From Stictocephala bisonia (Eukaryota; Arthropoda; Insecta; Hemiptera; Membracidae), in the NCBI GenBank assembly GCA_035578905.1, contig JAQJVL010000046.1, positions 3,346,730-3,410,729 of the forward strand: DNA of 64,000 nucleotides. Direction: 5' to 3'. The stretch's first letter is position 1. The number at the start of each line of letters is the position of its first letter. This document shows, piece after piece, positions 18,231 to 30,500 of this stretch. The translations under genes were made by a program, and so were the position numbers. The notes under the pieces were generated by a model. The model did not search any database and was not told the DNA's origin. It saw only the letters and a program-made list of their open reading frames with translations.

Positions 18231-20100
18231 TCTTGGATTCCTTTCCAATATTCCAATCCCACAATATTTACGTACCATAAGTATCTGTTTGGTAACTTAT
18301 AATCTTAAACCCATCCCCACATTGTAAATTATATAACACCAGTTATTTACTTAACAAATATTTGAGTGATAATAATCAGCTAAAAAATAAATAGTTTGCT
18401 GAGTCTCCCGTTGCAGGAAAAGCAATTAAGCATGGTAAACTTGGTGAACAGTACATAGATTCTTTCTAATTGCTGTTTAGTGAAGAAAATTTATTTAAGT
18501 GACATACATGGCATCAGAGGAAAGAAGAGCAATTGTATCGGTACAAATTGTTGCATTAAGATTAAAATTTACAAGAATATTAACGTGAAAACTTATAAAA
18601 AATGAGTTAATTCAAATGATTTAATACCTTAAATAATTGCAATTCTATTAGAGGTGTACAGTGCAGAACATTCTTCGATTCAATGCATATCAAAGAATTT
18701 GGATTCGAATCGATGTAATTTGATTTGTGCATACAGATAGAATTCATGATTTTTATTTAGGTAAATTGTACATAATAAATTTATTGCAAAAATAAACATT
18801 TCATTGGATTTGCTAAGTATGAACTTACAAACAATTAATTACACTTTATGTATAATATTTCTACAGAATTACAAGAAGGAACACAAAAAAAAAACATTAA
18901 CAACTCATCTTTAAGAACACAATTTTTTTTTCGTCAGTACCACCCGCCTACTCCTATATGTAGAATGGCGGTGACCTATACACCCACCCATACGTGACAA
19001 AGGTGTGGACCCATACACGTAGAGAGGTGTTGACCTTCCCACCAACCCATACACGTAGAATGGTGTGGACCCACCCTCCCTACCATACACATAAAATGGT
19101 ATTGACCTACCCATACATGTACAGTGGTGTGGAAGATATACACACAGAGAAGATGAACATGATGACAGCAGAAAGTCAATGACGAATTATGAGGAAGAGG
19201 CTGGGGAAACGAAAATGGACCAGCAGACAGAAACAAAACGATGGCACACACACATAACAAACACAAAGGAAGAGAAAACTAGCCGAGAGACTGCCTAAAT
19301 GTGCCACAGTGCATCAACCCAGGATAGAACAGGGTAGGGACATAACTACAGAAAAGGCAACAATTTTACGCTGCCAATTTATCACTTTACTCTTACTGAA
19401 AGATAATCAACCTGTGTAGGCTCTAAACTATAGAAACTCTCCTAAACCACTTGGAGCAAAAATTTAAAGAGAAAACTACGAGACCGGCTTACACAACTTA
19501 CATATTACACCATCCAAGAATATATGAACTCAGAATACTCTGGTGCAAACGATCAATCTTTACAACGTTTTTATTATCTTAAACAGTAGGAAAAATGATT
19601 GTTTTCACTCTTCAATGTTAAAGACAAACTGTTCGTGTAGACGCAAACATTCTGGTCTCTATATGCATGAATAAAGAAATTGTCTATACAAACAGCCAAC
19701 TTGGATGAGTTCAATGAAGTCTGAACTAGGATGGCTTTTGATAATTTTATTTACTTTCAATAAAATTAATTCTGAAAAATATTTCTTGATCAGTCAATTG
19801 ATTTAATTAAAATTTTCTAATTTTGCTGTAGTGATATCATATGGTATAAATAATAACAAAAATATGGTAAATATAAGGATATAAGTAGCTTTTAAAATTA
19901 TTTAAGGTCATATTCGGGTGTTATTAGTCTAGTCCAGCATCAAACATTATCTTGAATTGGAGATCTGTAATAAGTTGGGTTGCCATCTACATTATGTTTG
20001 AGCAGTGAGTTAGAATTTACAGGCATATACACAGCTTGGTGTCGAGAAGCATGTTGGAATCTCTTGTGTGACAATTCCAAGATTTAAGCCAGCGGTGGTT
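18231..20100. other. Intergenic stretch
   Basis: Contains the diverged minisatellite at 18937-19132 and otherwise no recognised element or gene. tagaggtgtacagtgcag near 18650 followed by repeated gattcgaat recalls a hAT end but has no partner. Confidence 0.4.
18937..19132 (-). repeat. Diverged 36-bp minisatellite, about 5 units
   Basis: C-rich on +: repeated cccatacacgtagaatggtgt-ggaccca-type units, diverged from the arrays at 47 kb. Open frames here are by-products of the period. Confidence 0.75.
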
Positions 20101-20199
20101 TGCTTGTATCTATTTATTTATTCACCTACAGCAATACACCATTTTACAAAATTTACATAATTAGTTCAGAAGAAGACTAGTAACTTAGAAGCAGCGTGC

Positions 20200-20660
20200 A
20201 ACAATAATATTTAACAATAATAAATTAATAACAGTAAATAACAATATAAATAACTAGAATAATACAATGGATATAAACTGTATAAAATACATTGTAACAA
20301 TAATATAAATAATAAAATATAGATAACAGTAACATTAAGAAAATGTATAAGATAAGGTAACAATAGATAATATTGGTGAAAATATAGAACACACGACCTA
20401 AATTCCCTAACAAAGCTAGCAATCAAAAGTGACAAACAATGACAGAAACAGTACAGCCCTCTCGACAAAAAAAGTTATTTAGAACAGCAAATATAGAAAA
20501 ATGATACAATATAGATAGCAGTAATAATAATAAATATATAAACGATAACAATAGGATATTGGTGAAGGATATAACAACACAAGAAACAAAAATTCCCAAC
20601 AATGCCAACAATCAAAGTGACAACAATAACAGCAACAACAGAGAACAATGAAAATGAACA
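20200..20660 (-). repeat. Duplicated AT-rich block in retrotransposon 3' region
   Basis: Two diverged copies about 200 bp apart (roughly 20290-20440 and 20500-20645) share the order gataacaatag-gatattggtgaa-atataacacac-aaattccc-aacaa-gc-aacaatcaaaagtgacaa. They look like a tandem duplication in the element's 3' untranslated region and account for the unusual Tyr/Leu-rich readings on the - strand, which I do not regard as genes. Confidence 0.55.
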
Positions 20661-21169
20661 TACCATCAGTGTGGTACCACCAAAGTTGCTAAAGTTGGAC
20701 ACATCCAGCACAAATCGCACGACGTGCTCTTCAAAGGTACCACCAAAAACACAAGTTGCTATCACAGCACAATATTCGTGCATAAAGCACGATGTGGCCC
20801 TTTAAAGGCACCACCCAGACACTCATCACTTAGAACACACTGTCGATTTTCAGGCTCCAGTTGGTGAAGTTATTGCTATGACTGCCTGTACGTTTCTCCT
20901 GAAGTGACGAAAAGATGGGTCAAAGAAGTCCACGTCAGAACACATACTGTTGCCTGTTCTCATCAGCCTCGGGATCATGCTGTGGTAAAGGTAGTTGGTA
21001 TGATAGTGACGTCTGGTAAACAGTTGGGAGCTGCGTGCTTGACTACGAGGTACATGAAGGTCCATTGCCTGAAGAATGGCTGGACAACCGATCATCCCAT
21101 TCAAAATCTTAAAAGGAAAACCATGTACATTAAGGTTCTGCGAACTGATAGCGGTGGAAGGTGAAGAAA

Positions 21170-21559
21170 ATTAGACATTGTCTCCAAATCGCCATCGAGA
21201 TACTGGTAACCAAGCTTCACACCAATAGTTCTGAACACACACCTCTGAAAAGATTCAAGCATTGAGATGTGTCCAACCTGGTAGGGGGATCAAACCACAG
21301 AAGAGAATTCGAGGACCAGACGGACCAGAACAGCATACAGGGTCCCGACTACAGTAGCAGAGAAACCATGACGACAGGTGCGGAATATAAGTCCTATGAT
21401 TGAGACTGCTTTGCTGGCGATGTTGCGAATGTGCTCACCGAAGTCCAGCGTTGATGTAAGGATAACTCCAAGGTCACGAATTCTCGCAACTCTCTGAAGG
21501 GTGACGCCATAGAGTGTATAATTGATCTGCAGGATCTCATGAGCTCTGGTGTACGACAT
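21170..21559 (-). pseudogene. RT C-terminal region
   Basis: Reads INYTLYGVTLQRVARIRDLG, VILTSTLDFGEHIRNIASKA and IIGLIFRTCRHG, with the RDLGV-x-LxxxLxFxxHI block that follows the RT palm in jockey-type elements, then VWSPYQVGHISMLESFQ before frame loss. Confidence 0.75.
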
Positions 21560-21580
21560 AGTGTTGCATTTATCAGTGTT

Positions 21581-22704
21581 TTAAGTCCATACCATTTGCT
21601 TGACACCAGTCCTGAATTCTTTGTAGATCCCTTTGAAGTTCCAGCTGATGTTGGATACATGATATCTCAACAAAGATCTTGACATCATCAGCAAACAGGA
21701 GATATTGGCTCGATAAAGTAGTGCCAATGTCATTGATAAACATGGAAAATAAAAAGGTTCCCAGATGTGATCCCTGGGGACACCAGATAAAACATTAACT
21801 TGTCTAGAGACCGTTCCTGCATACTTGACCTGAAGAGTACGCCTGTCAAGGTAGCTTCGAAACCATGCGTGTAAGGGTCCACTTACACCAAAAGCCTCAA
21901 GTTTTTTCAGCAAATGGGAATGTCCAACTCTGTCGAAGGCTTTGTTTAAGTCCAGATAAACACAATCCACCTGTTTTCCTCTTGACAACGCAGGAAGAAC
22001 AATACTAGTAAACTCCACTAAGTTGGTCGCAGTAGATCTTCCTCTCTGGAATCCGTGTTGTTCAGGGATAATCAGATTCTTAAATGTAAAAGTCATTCTG
22101 TCCAAGACCAATTTCTCAAATATTTTAGCCATAGCTGGCTGAATGACGATTGGTCTATAGTTTTTCACATTAGAACGGGAGCCTGACTTGTAGAGAGGTA
22201 CAAGAAATCCTGATTTTAGATTAATAGGAAATACTCCCTGGCTTAGCAAATTGTTGAAGTGTATCGATAGATGGGGAGCCAGAACCTCTGCACACATCTT
22301 GAGAACACACGGGGAATCATATCTGGACCTGGGCTCTTGGAACTATCCAGACTCTTCAAAATTCTTTCCACTTCAGTGGCTGTAACATGGACAGCCGAAA
22401 GATTAAAGTTGTTGGTAAAGGAGTAGTCAGGAACCGCAGCACTGGGAACTCTGTAGATGGAAGAAAAGAAATCAGCAAATAGTTCACAGATCTTCTGCGG
22501 CTCCTTAGCCAATTGATTGCCAAAATTGAGATAGTTCTGAGTAGAATGATTACTTCTAAGATTTCGCATATAGCTCCAAAGAGTCCTTGGATTATTTGAT
22601 AGGCCCACCTTAACATTGGAGATATAAGAAGAATAACATTCTCTTGATAATCTCTTACACTCATTGCAAGCTTCTCTAAATACTTCGTAATCTTCTAAAT
22701 TCAT
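21581..22704 (-). pseudogene. Reverse transcriptase, frameshifted
   Basis: Reads SSKSPGPDMIP, LVPLYKSGSRSNVKNYRPI, EQHGFQRGRSTATNLVEF, VYLDLNKAFDRVGH (first catalytic Asp) and LSGVP. A frameshift near 21775 puts the expected QGSxLGP and FADDVKIF catalytic box into another frame, where they can still be read. The upstream half (22704-22243) is in a different frame. Inactive as it stands. Confidence 0.85.
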
Positions 22705-23627
22705 TGTTGACTTGAAACGGGAATGAAGTATTTTCTTCTTAATAACACATTCACGAAGCTGCTTTGAGAAACAGCTGGGAAAGGGGCTGTGTCCAATTCT
22801 CTTGTTAGGGCAGTTAAAATGACGTCCCTCAAATCTCCACAGAACATGACAAACAGGGCTTCCGCATCGATGAAAGTATTTTCAGCAGGGTACATCTGTT
22901 GAGAGATCCAATCGTTTACCTTAGCGACATTGCATCTGTTCAAGTTCGGCACATAGACCGTATGGCGTTTTTTGGGGGTATGGTCACCCATACCCCCAAA
23001 AAATTCGAGGGCTGGGTGAGCACTCTCTTCAGTTATCAGCGGGTCAATAGATGGAAACACTTGCAGTTCCGGATCAGAAGAGAATACAAGATCAAGAAGT
23101 ACCCCTCTGCTGTTTGAGACGTTGTTGACTTGTGGTAGTTGAAGAAAGTTTGACATATCGATCAATAATTGGGCTCCGACAGGCGGAGCAAGGATCGAGG
23201 TATCTATCCAGTTTGCTGATGGTTGATTAAAATCGCCTACTATCACAATTGAAGTGCCAGGATCAGACACCATACACACTTCCTCGACTGCATCACATTA
23301 ATGGGAATACTTGTCAGACGGTGAGCTGGGGGGTAGGTATGCAGCACCGAATATTGTTTCACGATTGCAGGTTCGGGTAGACACAAACACATGCTCTACA
23401 TCCATTAAAGAAGAACAAATCTCAGATGAGGTGAAATCAGAATGTACAGCTATCACGACTCCCCCACCCGACTCTTTACCACTAGTAAGAGGTGACCTAT
23501 CTTTCCTGAAAACAACATAATCATGGAGACCCAACTCTGAGTTAGAGATATCAGGTGATAAATTTGTTTCAGTGAGAATGATCATTTTGTACAAACTAAG
23601 ACTGACAGACGTTATCAGGTTCTTCAA
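22701..23627 (-). pseudogene. Retrotransposon endonuclease domain
   Basis: Two blocks: MIILTETNL...SGGGVVIAV (23627-23298) and VIVGDFNQPSANWID...GVLLDLVFSSD (23279-22701). These carry the catalytic Glu (TET), the GDFN Asp/Asn pair and the LDLVF block of AP-type endonucleases. The blocks are split by a stop/frame change near 23290. The last motif region is altered by a palindrome at 22968-23003. Confidence 0.8.
22968..23003. repeat. Perfect 16-bp-arm palindrome inside endonuclease relic
   Basis: ttttttgggggtatgg and its exact inverse separated by 4 nt (tcac). It falls where the endonuclease of the element should carry its last conserved His/Asp block. Confidence 0.75.
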
Positions 23628-23709
23628 TTTTGATCTCAGACCATTTACGTTTTGATAATAAACATTAGTTGGTGTATTCCCATTTAATCGTTTTTTGACT
23701 GAGTACTTA

Positions 23710-23928
23710 TTACTACAGGAACTCCATTTCGGTATTTTATGGTAAGATTATACCCTTCCCTGCTCGAGCATCCAACTCCACCCTAAGATTGTTCAGACGT
23801 TGTCTTTCACGAGGTGTTCTATCCCTTGAAATACTCATGTCTGCGAAAGCGACATCTGCCTTAGCAACCAAGTCCTTTGAGAACAATTCATTGAATATAC
23901 GTGCCTCAGCATCTTCACAATATATCAA
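23710..23928 (-). pseudogene. Retrotransposon ORF1 C-terminus
   Basis: Reads FSKDLVAKADVAFADMSIS, then RDRTPRERQRLNNLRVELD, then (after a one-base shift) NLTIKYRNGVPVV. The DRTPRERxxLxxLRxEL...NLTIKY pattern is typical for the end of ORF1 in insect elements with a PHD-containing ORF1. The N-terminal part is absent: the element is 5' truncated. Confidence 0.55.
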
Positions 23929-23935
23929 CTTAATG

Positions 23936-24500
23936 GGCCGTTGTATCGTTCCCCTGATGGTCTCAAAGATGTCTTTATAGATGCACTAAGTTTGAGCAAA
24001 GAAAACTTCCATTTAAAAATTGCTAAGGATTTTAACGTAGACTTTTTGGAGACCTCCAAGCAATCCCACACACTCAATGACTTGTTTTTCTCAAACATTT
24101 TGTACCAGCAATTCATGAAAATGCTCGAGTCTTACCTAGTGGTAGCTCCTGCTTGGGTAACATTTTAACCAATCTACCATCTGACAAATACCAAGCGCAA
24201 GTGCTCAATGTTTCATTATCAGATCACAAGGGTAAACTAATAGCATCTAATGTTGACATATATTCTTTAAAATGTTTGAATTAATAAAAAGCTGATCTTT
24301 TTTAATAGGACATTCTCAAATCATGCCTGAGAGTGGAGAGTTGGGGTTCTGTGTTTGATGCCTTAACAGCAGAAGCAGCTGTTGTGCAGTTAATCAATAC
24401 AGTACATCCATTTCAACAATTCATTTAAAATTCATACTAAAACACAAACTAAAGGAGCCTTTATTCTTCAGAGGTCTGGTGAGCTGGAACTTGTCAATCA
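23936..24500 (+). mobile_element. CR1/jockey-like endonuclease fragment
   Basis: The + strand reads LYRSPDGLKDVFIDALSLSK, IAKDFNVDFLETSKQS and LFFSNILYQQF, then in other frames SWGSVFDALTAEAAV and TVHPFQQF. The blocks match the late endonuclease domain and linker of the same broad family as the element at 4-9 kb. Truncated at both ends, and joined head-to-head to the - strand element at about 23935. Confidence 0.6.
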
Positions 24501-24657
24501 TCATCAACTGAGGTACGATTATGGTATTTTAGTGAAGTGTAACGTTCACCCTCCCATAATATACAATTTATCTATTATATCTCATAGTTTATATTAATAT
24601 TTTAGTTTTTATAATTGAATATTTTTATATAATATAACTCAGTTATAAAGTTAGAGG

Positions 24658-24990
24658 TGTAGTGGTCACGAAGTAGGTCAGAGAATGCTGAGGCAGCAGC
24701 GTTAGCATTCCTGGAGTGATGGTCAAAGAAGGTGGGCAGTGAGGCTAAGCTGAGGTATGTGTTGGAAGAATAGAGAAGTGTTCTAACGGTGCGGGAGTAC
24801 TTTATATGTAATATGTTTTGTTGTATTTGGCTTTTAAGTTGTTTGTGTTAAATGGATCATGATGAGTGTTGTTGTTTAGTAATATTTAAAAATATTGGAT
24901 TCATGAATAAAACAGTGAATTAGTAATGAAGAGTTACGTTTTATTCACTCCAAGGTCCCGGTGCCTTAATCACCGTGGTGGTGGCAGCGG
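24658..24990 (+). repeat. LTR-like segment with putative primer binding site
   Basis: A segment running from TGTAGTGGTCACGAAG (24658) to ...TAATCA (24972), with AATAAA near 24907 and CCCGGTGCCTTAATCA at the end, followed within 3 bp by TGGTGGTGGCAGCGG, a G-rich tRNA-complement-like motif. This is the layout of a 5' LTR plus PBS of a Ty3/gypsy-type element. No second LTR or gag/pol sequence is recognisable nearby. Confidence 0.35.
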
Positions 24991-27240
24991 ACTATCGTAA
25001 GTAATATATAATTTAATAATCAAAAGATCAGCCGCGTTATAGAAAGAAACAAAAGCCAGAGAGACTATTGTAAACAGTATCAACCCTATGAGGCAACTGA
25101 GCAGTTGTTTCAGGCCAGGCAGTTTCAAGGGGCGAGCAGAGTGGTCCCTAAATCACAATGGCACATTAGTTCAAGATCCCCCAAGTCATATCCAATTTGT
25201 CAATATTCTATCCAAATTATGTAAGGTGTCCCCAGACCCTTCTGGTATTACTCCAGGTTGTAACTTCTTAGATTTCCTCTCCATAGAGAAAAACTTATTT
25301 GTACCCAGTCAGTACTGACAAGGTTTATTATTTTAAGTCAATCCACAGTTCCAATTTTTATACGTTAATGAAAAAGTAATAAATCTAAGGCTGATGCATT
25401 TTCTTCAGTACAATAAAATATTAACCAATTCCCAGTTTTGATTCAGACCCTATGTGGATACCTCATCGGCAGTGGTATCTTTCCTTAATGATGCATTTTC
25501 TGCCACTGAAATAAAATGCTACTCATTTGGACTATTTTTACCTAAGTCATGCTTTTAATTTGGTTGATCATTAAAATCTACTTGAAAACCTTTCTAACCA
25601 GTTCCAGAAGAATTAAATCTAGAAAGTGTGTTGAAACTCCATTTTTGATCTACAATAGATTGCTCAATGTCATTTAAGTGTAAAATAGTATATTTCATAA
25701 CAAGAGTGGAAAGTGGGGTTTTGCAGAGAACATACAAAACACTTTCACTCAGTTTCTAACGATACTTTTCACTACACTACGGAATAAAAACAGGTGTTGT
25801 TGACTGTAGAAAATGTTCGGTTGTAAACAATGTTACTTTCGGTAGTAAACAATAGACAGCTGTTGAAAATATGATGTTTCGCAGGTTGTAAACACATAAC
25901 GAAAACAGCTGAACTCATAGTAGTGTAGTGAAAACTTTTAAACATACCTTAAGAAGTTATTTGTTTACAGTGTATCTGATTATTGATATGTCTCTGTTTG
26001 ATGGGGGAGGGTACAGCGTACTGTACACATATACTGTTCATACAAAAATAATTCAATGGGTCAAATATTGTTTACATAAGAACAATTTTTTTAATTTAAA
26101 ATCAAAATGGCTCCCCCATGGTTGAAAAACACCAAAACATATGTTAAAGAAATAGCAAAACAATAAATTGTACATTATTTGGTTCACAACAAAACACAGG
26201 AAGAAAAGAGAATATATAAAAACAACAAAGTATCACATTTATTATTTACAAAGGCTTACAATATTTGTAAATCAGGAATACAATAATACAATTCCATATT
26301 TCAAGTTACATGCAACATCCTAAACACTCACGTGTATTATACCAGTCTGTGAACTTCAGTATATTGGTAGTCAGAGAGCATGTCACTCTATCAGTTAAAT
26401 AGTCATAAATGCTTTAAAATTAATAAAAAAACAACAGGATAGTTAAAAAACTAAAAATACAAAAAAGAAATATATATATTCAGTTAAGAACAATCATTGC
26501 TAATAGGGTTTAGATGAAAAAAAACTGTTACACAAGATTTAAAAAGGGAGACATTCATTTCACAAACAATTAAAAAAAAAAAAAAAATGATAAAATTCAG
26601 ATAAAAGCAAGTGTCCTGCAAAATGAATTACTGTTTACAAACAAGTTTTATATTAATATTAAATGTATAATTCAATTTTAGGTAATATATAAATATATTT
26701 GGTTTAACATTCAATCACAGTTTGCATTATAGGTAAAACACTACCTAGTTTCATAACCTACAATACTTCCAAGGATTGTTTTGGTTCTTCAAGGATATTG
26801 AATACTGAACATTCTCGAGCTTTAAATAAGGCAGATTTATTATAATCTTACATTAAAATGTTTTTTAAAGTAACATTTTCATATATTTTATGTAAAATTA
26901 AAAAAAGAAAGAAACAATATTAAAATCCAAGCAGTTTTAAAATTATCAGTGCTTCCCAGTACTACAAACAGTACCAAAAGCAATAGCATGATTTTACTTC
27001 AAGTAAATCTTGACTTCTAAATAGAAAACTTCTTTGTTTGTTGGCGTTGTATTATTCAAGATCGTTATTTGTAAAATACTAGTATTCTTTTTCCAACAAA
27101 TTAAAATTCATCAAATTAATAATATTTTAAAATACACGTAAACATAAAAGTTGTATAGCTGTTTTATGCCTCATTATACTTATTTTATCTTTCTGAGAAT
27201 TGTCTCTATTTTTAGGAACAGAATAATATTGGAAGAACTC
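24991..27240. other. Intergenic stretch
   Basis: Nothing recognised as coding. An open frame of 76 codons at 25088-25318 has no motif I know. The rest is AT-rich. Confidence 0.4.
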
Positions 27241-27248
27241 ATGTGTAA

Positions 27249-27357
27249 TGATGACCCTTCCACCCAACCGTACAAATACAGTGCTAGTGACCCTCCCACC
27301 TACCGATATACTACGTAGAGTGTATTGACTCTCTAACCCACCCACACATGTAAGGTG
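27249..27357 (-). repeat. Diverged 36-bp minisatellite, about 3 units
   Basis: Units such as cacccaaccgtacaaataca + gtgctagtgaccctccc; C-rich on +. Highly diverged. Just left of the SINE head fragment. Confidence 0.6.
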
Positions 27358-27449
27358 GTATACGATAATAAATTTGCGATATTTTGGATCTTATAAATTG
27401 TGTACATAGTATTGTTTGTTTACTCAGTATACCAGCATCATTTTTTGGG

Positions 27450-27540
27450 ATGAGCTCTGACTTGCTTAATGGCTGACCTGGGTTGGATTCCCGGTCATAC
27501 AAAGTACTTTTTTCCCCTCCGTGATTCGGGAGTCACGTTA
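27450..27540 (+). mobile_element. SINE head fragment (B box)
   Basis: GGTTGGATTCC at 27481-27491 matches the B box consensus at 10 of 11 positions and is followed by CGGTCATACAAAGTA, as in tRNA-derived SINE heads. The A box is missing or destroyed, so this is a 5'-broken copy. A chance match is possible. Confidence 0.4.
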
Positions 27541-30500
27541 AAATGTTGTCTCAGATTAAGATCAAATTTAACAATCCACAAAACTTGTAAGTTGCCAACA
27601 AAAAAATAGGATATTTAAGAAAATAAAGTTAGTTCATATAACTAACCCTAAATCTCTAAAGATTTTTTTTTATTTATAATATTTGGATATACTATAACTA
27701 AAAATTGTAAATTACAAATTTAATGTAATATTTTCCAAACAGTGGTGGGAAGTTTTAATTATTTTTAGAATTACTTACTACATTTGAGAACAAAACATTA
27801 GTGTGCAATATGCTATTAGTTTATTCTGAAAGCCCTGGAAAAATAACTATAATCTAGAGTTCCCGGTAACAACCTTGACATTGTGCTATTTACACAATTA
27901 CAAAATCACCAAACGTTTGGCCCATCTGTGATGTGGCATCCTCAGTTGTATCGCAGATAAAACAAATTACTGAGACTGAATAGTTGAATTTGAGGCATTT
28001 CAAACATTAACAATCTCCCAATCAATTATATTATACATTTTTTATACTGTACTTGATTACATATTTACCAGTTAATACGGACTGTAGGCCTGGGTATGAA
28101 ATTATTCAATGAGTGAAGTTCCGAATATCATCACTACTAGACTTTAAGACTAAGTAGTCTGAAGCCTTAGCCACAAAGCCATGCTGGCAAATGTCAAGTT
28201 ATTAACACGTTGAATGTGGCTTACGTTAATTAACACAGCGCGGCAGTGTCATGCCTGGGGGCCTACATTATTTACCGCCTGCAAATGTGTTGGTTTAGCA
28301 TGAGTTTAGCTATTGCAGTGGAACGTTGTGTCAATCGTCGCTTGTTGTGCCAGTTTTTGTTCGTTCTAGAGTAGTTCGTTTTCTGTTCCCTCCATTTTTA
28401 TAGATGAGTGACTGTATTAAGTGATAGTTTCAAGGTTAGCCATTATGGTGCGCAATAATTAAATCTTTCAGAATTCAACATATTAACATACTGATTTTAC
28501 TGTTCACCCTCATTTGAAAATCTGACTGAAAAATTAAACCTCAGATACGTTTGAAAATAACAAAATTGTTGTAGACACTACCTTGTTTGAAATCACCACA
28601 AAGAATAAAGAAACTAAGGTTACTTTCTTATGACCGCAGCGAACAGCTCAGTGGCAGCTATAAATAGATTATAACTAATGTACAACCTCACATCATTGCC
28701 ATTATAAATACTATGTTTATTCTTGAGTATTGGGTGGGGATAAGGTAGGGACTGACAAAGTGTATGTCCTGCTATCCACAAGGCAAACTGGACAAATAAC
28801 TACTTGACACACATTCTGCACATTACTAGATGCAACCTCTGTTTCATTATTCTCTGTGAAAGCACCTAGTTTTGATCCTAATATGGTGGTTGTCCCATAC
28901 AAATAAATAAGAATTCTGTCAAAAAGGCAAGCATTGTTTCTGACAGAAAATTACACCAACAGTCTATACAAAGCTCTAAATACTAATAAAAGACAATAAT
29001 GTAGAAAATAAACATAAAATGCTAATAAATGTTTAGTAAAAGTCAAAACATTACTGGTGAGTACTTAGAAAGCAAACTACGGGGAACAGTTCAATCTACG
29101 TTGGAGAACAAACAAACTAAAACAAGAGAAGAAACAATACTGGTACAAAGAAATGAGATGATTTATTTTAACAGCTTGCACTCCTTGTAAAGGGTGCTCT
29201 CTTGAGACAGTAGCACACACATAAGAAAAATATGAAAGCACAAACTAGATTCAACAAAATTAATAACTAACAACTCCTATTTTATTGAATAACAGGTCAT
29301 AAATAACCAATTTAACAATTATTTACATTGACAACTCTGAAAAAAACAGTAATTAAGAAACCCTAAAGGCCTAATGATACAAGGTATAAGTATTTACATC
29401 AAATTAATAGAATTACAATAAGCAATTTTTTATTTGGACATAAATGTTTAACACGTTTTGAAATTGAAAGCTATTAAAGTTCACAATTTAAAGCTAAAAA
29501 TAATAAATAAAAAAGTCAACAACAGTTAAAGTGCACAGTACCAGTAACTATTGAAACAAGCACTTTATTACCAATGCACTTTAAAATGAAACAGCAATAT
29601 ATTGTACCTGGCACCCTGAGTTTATACTCAATAACAATACTAAGTGTAAAAATAATTACAAAAGTTTCACAATTAAACAGCTGCTACCAGTTCTGTTATG
29701 TCATAAGAATGTTTAACTGGATTCTATTAAATGTTGCAGAGAATTTCAATAAAAGCTAGAAACATGACATTTTATTTCAAATATTTCTTAACATAGTCAA
29801 ACAAGCGCTAATTAAAAACTAAATTCCAATATAGTTTATGAATATGCAACAAATTTCCAGTATATCATAAAATTGTTGTAAAAATATGGTTTAAGTAACC
29901 CAGTTAAGTTAAGCTTTAATAGTACTTAAAAATACAATTGTAAACATTATAACTAACTGAACTAGGAAAACAGAATATGAAAAGAATAAAAAGATTTATA
30001 AAGAAAATTTGTAAAATAAAAAGAATATAATACAATCATCCTAAACTGATATTTATAGAAAATTAAACTACTTTAATAAACAGCGAATAAATTGATAGAA
30101 GAAAAATCTAATTTGATAAAAAAAGTCAACATATACTTATAATCCATTTACTTAGGTTTTAAAAACAGTTTTTACACTAAAAAAATGTTTCAGATTAACT
30201 CAGCTAAAATGTTGGTTAGCCATATATTTATTTTAGTTACAATGAAACTGAAAAATCAATTTATTTATATAAATTTCATAATCTTCACTATCTTTATTTT
30301 CGCTTAAACACTATTCGCATTCAAGCATGAACATTATTCGTGAGATTGAATATGGCTGTAATGTAAATGTTCAAATGTGCACGATTTGCAATATTGAACA
30401 TGGATGTAATGTAAATGTACACTAAATTCCAGTTCAAACGTTCCAATACCTTGTACTGCAGATCTAGGGTTTGAAATGATTCGTTTGAAAGTGAAAGACA

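Larger units (their letters stand above)
20110..23935 (-). mobile_element. Jockey-like non-LTR retrotransposon, 5' truncated, recently degraded
   Basis: On the - strand: the C-terminus of ORF1 (about 23928-23710), an endonuclease (23627-22701), a reverse transcriptase (22704-21581) and a C-terminal region (21559 to about 21170), then a long AT-rich 3' region ending near 20110 in GAATAAATAAATA. Segments are long and similar in frame, with only a few breaks, so this copy is younger than that at 4-9 kb. Its 5' end abuts a fragment of a different element at about 23935. Confidence 0.85.

Noticed and set aside
18640..18740. tagaggtgtacagtgcag with gattcgaat repeats as a hAT terminus
   Set aside because: No partner end or 8-bp duplication was found; the match to hAT ends is only a few bases.
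20211..20783. Overlapping - strand open frames rich in Tyr, Leu and Ile that look like membrane proteins
   Set aside because: They lie in the AT-rich, internally duplicated 3' region of the jockey-like element; the hydrophobicity is a base-composition effect.
28717..28902. - strand frame with CPVC-like cysteines as a piggyBac zinc ribbon
   Set aside because: Only one CxxC pair and no transposase motif around it; too little to support.
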